DNA of 8,536 nt, from contig JAYTCQ010000420.1 of assembly GCA_043736395.1 (NCBI GenBank), forward strand, positions 1 to 8,536. The letters are read 5' to 3'. Position 1 is the first letter of the stretch. The number at the start of each line of letters is the position of its first letter. The stretch is from JAFDVL01 sp043736395. GTDB lineage: Bacteria > Acidobacteriota > Blastocatellia > RBC074. Both the position numbers and the translations under genes were made by a program. Below, piece after piece: positions 4,819 to 8,536 of the stretch. The notes under the pieces are model-generated. The model saw nothing but the letters and a program-made list of their open reading frames with translations. It was not told the origin of the DNA and made no database searches.

Positions 4819-7347
4819 ATGTCTTACTCCTCATTTAATTCTCTTCGAATCCCTATTTTGAGCCAAATTGCGGGCGATGAAATATTGCCTCGTTCGGCTT
4901 CCGCGATAGATGATATTTATCAGGCCGCTGTGCTGAAAAATACACGCGCCATGGCGGTCGTAGGCCGTCCGCAATCCGGCAAATCAGAGCTGTTACGATT
5001 GACGTTTGATAAATTATTCAGCGAACAAGGTCGTACGCTGCCAATTTATTACAACTTGCGTCGTGATTGCTTTAAACCGGAAAGTTTCGCCGAAGATTTT
5101 CTGCTGACGGCGTTACGGCATTTCCTGGCATTTGTCGGAAACGATGCGGAGCTGGTCGTTCGCTATGAGCTTTCGATTCACGATTTATTGTTCATTGCTC
5201 ATCCCAGCGAACAACCTGTCATCAAAGAAATTATTGATGGCTACGAAGCTCGCTTGCAACAAGACGATCTGCGCTCTTTGATTCGTTATGTGCTGGGAAT
5301 TCCTCATCGTCTGGCTTCACGCAGCCCCTACCATCTCGTCGTGCTTTTAGATGAAGCGCAGTGGCTGGGACGCGTCCTCGCCGATGAAGAAGTGGCAACG
5401 CTCTTCACCGAAATCTTGCAGCAACCGCATTCCGTTTCGTTCATTTTGACCGGACAGCAACGGTCATTACTGGATCAACTGGCCGCCGAAGAAGGCGTCA
5501 TCGGAACCATCAAATTATTACATTTTGAAAATCCAGAATGGACTTCGCTGCAACTTCAAACCAGCCGCTGGTGCCGTGATGAAGCGGTTAAATACGATCC
5601 CGAAGTTGGGCGGATGGCCGTTCACCAATTAGATGGAAATTTATTTTACCTGCGTTCATTGGTCGTGGCTGCGAATGAACGACAAATGCTTTTTGATAAG
5701 GGAGCAGATTTTGAACGGCTTTACGTCGCAGAACTGCTGCAAGGGCGGATTGCGCATTATTTTTCTCGCTTATTAAGAAATATTGCGAACGACGCGACCG
5801 ACGGTCAGGTCGGAGAATTAGCCGCCATCGAAATCGTTTATATTTGTCACGAAGCCCTCGCTTCGCGTGCGCCGGTTGATCAGCTCAAGTCAAAAATTTC
5901 GCCACGTATCAATACAGACAAATTGCTTTTGCACCTTCATCAAAACGAACTGATTACGTTACTGGATGGACACGTGCTGCCGTCAGAAGACGAAGTATTT
6001 TGTGATTGGATCAGAGCCACCTATCGTCGGTTTGAAGGCGATTCATTAGAGGTTGTCCGGCTTGATCTGTTGCGCCGTCGAATTAAATCCATTGCTGAAG
6101 TACTCGCCCTGAGCACACGCCGCAGTCTTCATAAACAATTAGAAATGCTGCTTCGGCAATTTGACCAGCAAAGCGTTGGACGTTCGCTCATGGCTCATGA
6201 TGAATTCGTCGTGCGTTACGGGCAGGCTCCTTACGAAATCATTAGGGCTGGCTTAGAAGCCGAGACTGAAAGAATTCACTTGCCCGCTTTTATTCATATT
6301 GCGGAAGGCAGTTTATTTGGAACACTGACACAGACGATTGCAGGAAATTGGAGCTACTTATTAGCTTTCGGTTTTGAAGGCGGCATTTACGATCAAGAGC
6401 ACGAAATTATTTGGTTGCTGGCCGTCGCCGATTCACCTACCGCGGTTTCAGCGGATGCGATTGATTCCTTAGACGTACAATTACAGGACATTCAATCAGC
6501 TTTGAAAATTAATTATACTGCTGATAAACCGTCGGCTCGATTGGTGCGATGGGCAATTAGCAAATTGGGATTCACTCCTGATGGAACCGCAGCGTTATCG
6601 AAGCGTGGCTTTGCTTCTTCGGATAGCTTGCAACTTGAACTCTTCACAAAACTGCTGGAAACCGCTCAAAAAGTCGAAGTCAAACCAGTTCCGGCTGATG
6701 ACGACCAAGGCAGTTTATTACCGCTGATGGAACCAGCTCCGCAGGATTCCTCGGACAATTTTCTCGAGATGGAAGTCTTGGAAGTTTCAACCGAGATAGA
6801 AAGTGAAACCGCCCTCGACCCTGATGATTTTCAGGACATCGTAGATGAGATTGGGAATCCTGAGGCACCAGCCATTGTCGGACTGAACGTCGCCGCAGAA
6901 ACTGCGAAAGTTGAAAGCCAACCGGCTCTCGCTCCTGCCGAATCAAATGACTTGATCCTGTCAATTCCGATCAATGACGACAAGGAAATTATCGCTGCGC
7001 GCGTCGCCGAGAAAATGGCGAAAGAAGCCGGATTTTCACCCGAAGCCGTCAATCAAATCAAGACAGCATTAATCGAAGCCTGCCTGAGCCTCGCCGCTGC
7101 GGAATCCTCAACCGAAGGTAAAATTTATCAACGCTATCATCTCGACAACGAAAAATTATCCATCACAATTTCTAATTCTGAAGCTGGACTCTATTCCAAT
7201 GACGGAGAATTAATCGTTGATGATCTGAACCGAATCTGGCGTCTTGATGTGCTGCGAAGTCTGATGGATTCCGTTCGATTACGGAAACTTAATGATGGAT
7301 GGAAAATTGAAATGATCCGATTAATTCCAGCAATTGTGGTGGCGTAA
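4819..7347 (+). CDS. P-loop ATPase fused to a degenerate RsbW-like ATPase fold
   Basis: The protein has 842 residues and no membrane segments; its function is unknown. Residues about 20-320 form an AAA/STAND-type ATPase with Walker A GRPQSGKS (49-56), Walker B VVLLDEAQWL (174-183, D178 and E179) and a sensor-1-like strand FILTGQQR (208-215). Residues about 330-410 resemble the winged-helix segment of archaeal-type ATPases, ending in DEVFCDWIRATYR. The region 480-614 is a tentative restriction-endonuclease-like fold without obvious catalytic residues. An acidic, Pro/Ala-rich linker (about 620-710) leads to an RsbW/anti-sigma-like HATPase fold (711-838), recognisable from IKTALIEACLSLA, LSITISNSEAG and LRSLMDSVRLR. 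In that fold the N-box Asn is Ser757 and the DxGxG box reads NSEAG. The stop codon at 4801-4803 and the lack of other starts fix ATG 4819. No Shine-Dalgarno sequence is visible. The gene lies 175 bases after the diguanylate cyclase. Confidence 0.85.
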   Translation: MSYSSFNSLRIPILSQIAGDEILPRSASAIDDIYQAAVLKNTRAMAVVGRPQSGKSELLRLTFDKLFSEQGRTLPIYYNLRRDCFKPESFAEDFLLTALRHFLAFVGNDAELVVRYELSIHDLLFIAHPSEQPVIKEIIDGYEARLQQDDLRSLIRYVLGIPHRLASRSPYHLVVLLDEAQWLGRVLADEEVATLFTEILQQPHSVSFILTGQQRSLLDQLAAEEGVIGTIKLLHFENPEWTSLQLQTSRWCRDEAVKYDPEVGRMAVHQLDGNLFYLRSLVVAANERQMLFDKGADFERLYVAELLQGRIAHYFSRLLRNIANDATDGQVGELAAIEIVYICHEALASRAPVDQLKSKISPRINTDKLLLHLHQNELITLLDGHVLPSEDEVFCDWIRATYRRFEGDSLEVVRLDLLRRRIKSIAEVLALSTRRSLHKQLEMLLRQFDQQSVGRSLMAHDEFVVRYGQAPYEIIRAGLEAETERIHLPAFIHIAEGSLFGTLTQTIAGNWSYLLAFGFEGGIYDQEHEIIWLLAVADSPTAVSADAIDSLDVQLQDIQSALKINYTADKPSARLVRWAISKLGFTPDGTAALSKRGFASSDSLQLELFTKLLETAQKVEVKPVPADDDQGSLLPLMEPAPQDSSDNFLEMEVLEVSTEIESETALDPDDFQDIVDEIGNPEAPAIVGLNVAAETAKVESQPALAPAESNDLILSIPINDDKEIIAARVAEKMAKEAGFSPEAVNQIKTALIEACLSLAAAESSTEGKIYQRYHLDNEKLSITISNSEAGLYSNDGELIVDDLNRIWRLDVLRSLMDSVRLRKLNDGWKIEMIRLIPAIVVA

Positions 7348-7356
7348 ATTCAACCA

Positions 7357-7388
7357 ATGATTTCCTTTTTTAAAGGTACCGAAATCAT
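7357..7388. terminator. Possible bidirectional terminator between convergent genes
   Basis: An 8-bp inverted repeat (atgatttc 7357-7364 with gaaatcat 7381-7388) surrounds an alternative hairpin, ccttt/aaagg (7364-7368 with 7372-7376), and the palindrome ggtacc (7375-7380). It lies in the 82-base gap between two converging reading frames, where a shared terminator is expected. There is no strong T-run immediately after the outer stem on either strand, so the call is weak. Confidence 0.35.
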
Positions 7389-7429
7389 AAACATCTTTTC
7401 CTTCGAATGATTCAACAATGCTGGATGAT

Positions 7430-8440
7430 TCATTGAACATTATCTGCGATGCGTTTCAGGTACCCCTTAGGATTCCACGTAATCAAATAGGCTTCTTTGC
7501 TCCGGTCTATGATGAAATCTGAATTTTCCTTAATGAAGGTTTCTATTGCTTCATAGGGCCCGGGCTGAGGGCCAACTGCAAGCCCATGGTGGCAAATACT
7601 GTCTTCGACAATGAAGTAATCACCCAGTTTGACGAGATTATGATAGGTGCGCAAGACCTTAAGAGTATTCTCATACGTATGCGAACTATCTTCGATTACT
7701 AAGACGCGCTCATCTTTACCTATCAGGCGGCGCACTTCAGAGAAACCTGCACAAGCGTCATTTTCAATTAAGGTAATACGTGGATGGACACGGGTTTCAG
7801 CAGCAACATCAGATAAAGAAACATCTACGCTAATGATTCGTCCATGCCCTAATAAATCGCAGAGGTGCGCCAATGCCAGAGAGGAACCACCAAAGCGACA
7901 ACCTATTTCCACAATCACATCAGGACGATGGGCATAAATTAATTCCTGATAGACCCAAAAATCTAACGGGCTTTTTAGTGTCGGAACGCCAAAGTAGGTA
8001 CTTTTTTCTACAATTTGACGTTGCATGTAGGGCAATATTTTTCCGAGTGGCAAATGTAGTGAGGTTTCAAGCCTGGGAACATCCATCATTGGTGCCGATG
8101 TTTCCTCATTGCGATAAGCTGCGGCATCGGCAGGCGCAGGAGTAATAGGCAGCCTTTCTTTAGGTACGCCATGCCAACCATGCTCAGGTTTAAGAAATAC
8201 GCCAACTGTGTCTCCCCACTCCGAACTCGACTCATCGGAGTGCGGCCCCCAATCAGTACTTACTTCGACCAGCGTAATCTTTCCGTAAGAGGCCAACGCA
8301 CGGTATGAATCAGGATAAAAGCGCCAACAATCAACAGGATAACGATGTTCTGAGCCGCGTGAAGGGGCGATCAAAAAAATCTTCCCATTTGGTTTTAAGA
8401 CTCTTACTATTTCTATCCAGGTTATCCAAAAGTATTCAAT
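7430..8440 (-). pseudogene. 5'-truncated methyltransferase / CmcI-type (rhamnosyl O-methyltransferase, cephalosporin hydroxylase family) fusion
   Basis: The remnant has 336 in-frame residues. Reading from 8440, the first ones are IEYFWITWIEIVRVLKPNGK, then FLIAPSRG and RYPVDCWRFYPD. This is the end of a class I SAM methyltransferase of the type with VLKPGG. After a Pro/Ala linker comes a complete-looking CmcI domain: VIVEIGCRFGGSS (SAM-site motif), ISVDVS, VLVIEDSSHTYENTL, VEDSICHHG and a TWNPKGYL ending. Such proteins are expected to O-methylate sugars or glycolipids, but the substrate is not predictable here. The first usable start is TTG at 8374, inside conserved methyltransferase sequence. 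No ATG lies upstream before an in-frame TAA near 8480. The 5' part is therefore missing, apparently cut off by the element starting at 8441. The CmcI domain could still be expressed from the TTG. Confidence 0.75.
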
Positions 8441-8536
8441 AGAGTTGTTGCGGTGAAAGAAAAAAGCTAGTCTAAAGAAATGAAATTAGCACGAAAAGAA
8501 CTAAAGAACAAAAGACAATGGCGAGCAGCAACGGGA
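8441..8536 (+). mobile_element. Left end of an insertion sequence, continuing beyond the window
   Basis: Methyltransferase homology in the minus-strand gene stops at 8440, and a different sequence starts at agagttgttgcgg (8441-8453). A transposase-like reading frame begins 39 bases later. A terminal sequence of the GAGTTGTTGC type next to a short leader and transposase start resembles the left ends of IS5-family elements. The right end, the matching terminal repeat and the target duplication are outside the window, so the family and exact boundary (8441 or 8442) are inferred. Confidence 0.6.
8480..8536 (+). CDS. Transposase, N-terminal 19 residues only
   Basis: ATG at 8480 opens a frame that stays open to the end of the window and encodes a basic start, MKLARKELKNK, followed by RQWRAATG. 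A short basic lead followed by QWRAATG or QFRALTG is a pattern I recall from the N-termini of IS5-like and related transposases. With 19 residues no catalytic residue can be seen. There is no good Shine-Dalgarno sequence, only a purine run (aaagaa) directly before the ATG. Its position just inside an abrupt break in homology of the opposite-strand gene supports the transposase reading. Confidence 0.55.
   Translation, partial: MKLARKELKNKRQWRAATG

Noticed and set aside
7407..7432. Direct repeat of atgattca (7407-7414 and 7425-7432)
   Set aside because: Only eight bases, AT-rich and partly overlapping a stop codon. It is short enough to be chance, and no insertion lies between the copies.
7873..8145. 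Plus-strand open frames opposite the CmcI-type gene (also 7647-7937)
   Set aside because: The minus-strand frame encodes clear CmcI motifs over the same bases; the plus-strand translations are arginine/serine-rich and resemble nothing known.
8441..8536. Frameshift rather than insertion as the cause of the truncated methyltransferase
   Set aside because: The other two minus-strand frames in this stretch also contain stop codons and show no methyltransferase motifs, so a simple frameshift does not restore homology.
1..8536. CRISPR array or known phage-defence locus
   Set aside because: No regularly spaced repeats were seen. The ATPase protein has some defence-like parts but no effector domain or typical partner, so a defence role is not supported.

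Overview
The window looks like chromosomal DNA of a mid-GC member of the Acidobacteriota, probably class Blastocatellia. This is inferred from the distinctive tail of a VWFA-related protein at the left edge, the style of the signalling proteins and the structured intergenic repeats. No rRNA or other taxonomic marker is present, so the placement is tentative.

Layout. Positions 1-438 hold the 3' end of a VWA-domain protein gene. A 258-base gap follows, containing a near-perfect cloverleaf-shaped inverted repeat (476-552) and a weak promoter candidate for the next gene. Two housekeeping genes come next on the same strand: folD (697-1635, one-carbon/folate metabolism) and coaE (1677-2288, last step of coenzyme A synthesis). 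The gap at 2289-2552 holds a probable terminator, a second inverted-repeat element of almost the same size as the first, and a third stem-loop just before the next gene.

Two large regulatory genes follow. The gene at 2553-4643 encodes a diguanylate cyclase with a PocR-like cysteine-rich sensor, two GAF-type regions and a GGEEF catalytic domain that keeps its product-inhibition site. The gene at 4819-7347 encodes an unusual 842-residue protein. It has an intact-looking P-loop ATPase at the N-terminus and, at the C-terminus, an RsbW/anti-sigma-like ATPase fold whose nucleotide-binding residues are mostly replaced. The 175 bases between the two genes (4644-4818) show no convincing structure. Both genes lack a clear Shine-Dalgarno sequence.

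On the opposite strand, 7430-8440 carries the 3' part of a gene for a two-domain protein: the end of a class I methyltransferase fused to a CmcI/rhamnosyl O-methyltransferase-type domain. Its reading frame loses homology at about 8440, where an insertion-sequence end appears to begin. A transposase-like reading frame starts at 8480 and runs off the window. The most economical reading is that an insertion sequence has cut off the 5' end of this glycan- or natural-product-modifying gene.

The folD-coaE pair is ordinary metabolism. The diguanylate cyclase and the ATPase/pseudo-RsbW protein are the most interesting part: two adjacent signalling proteins that might act together, although nothing in the sequence proves this.
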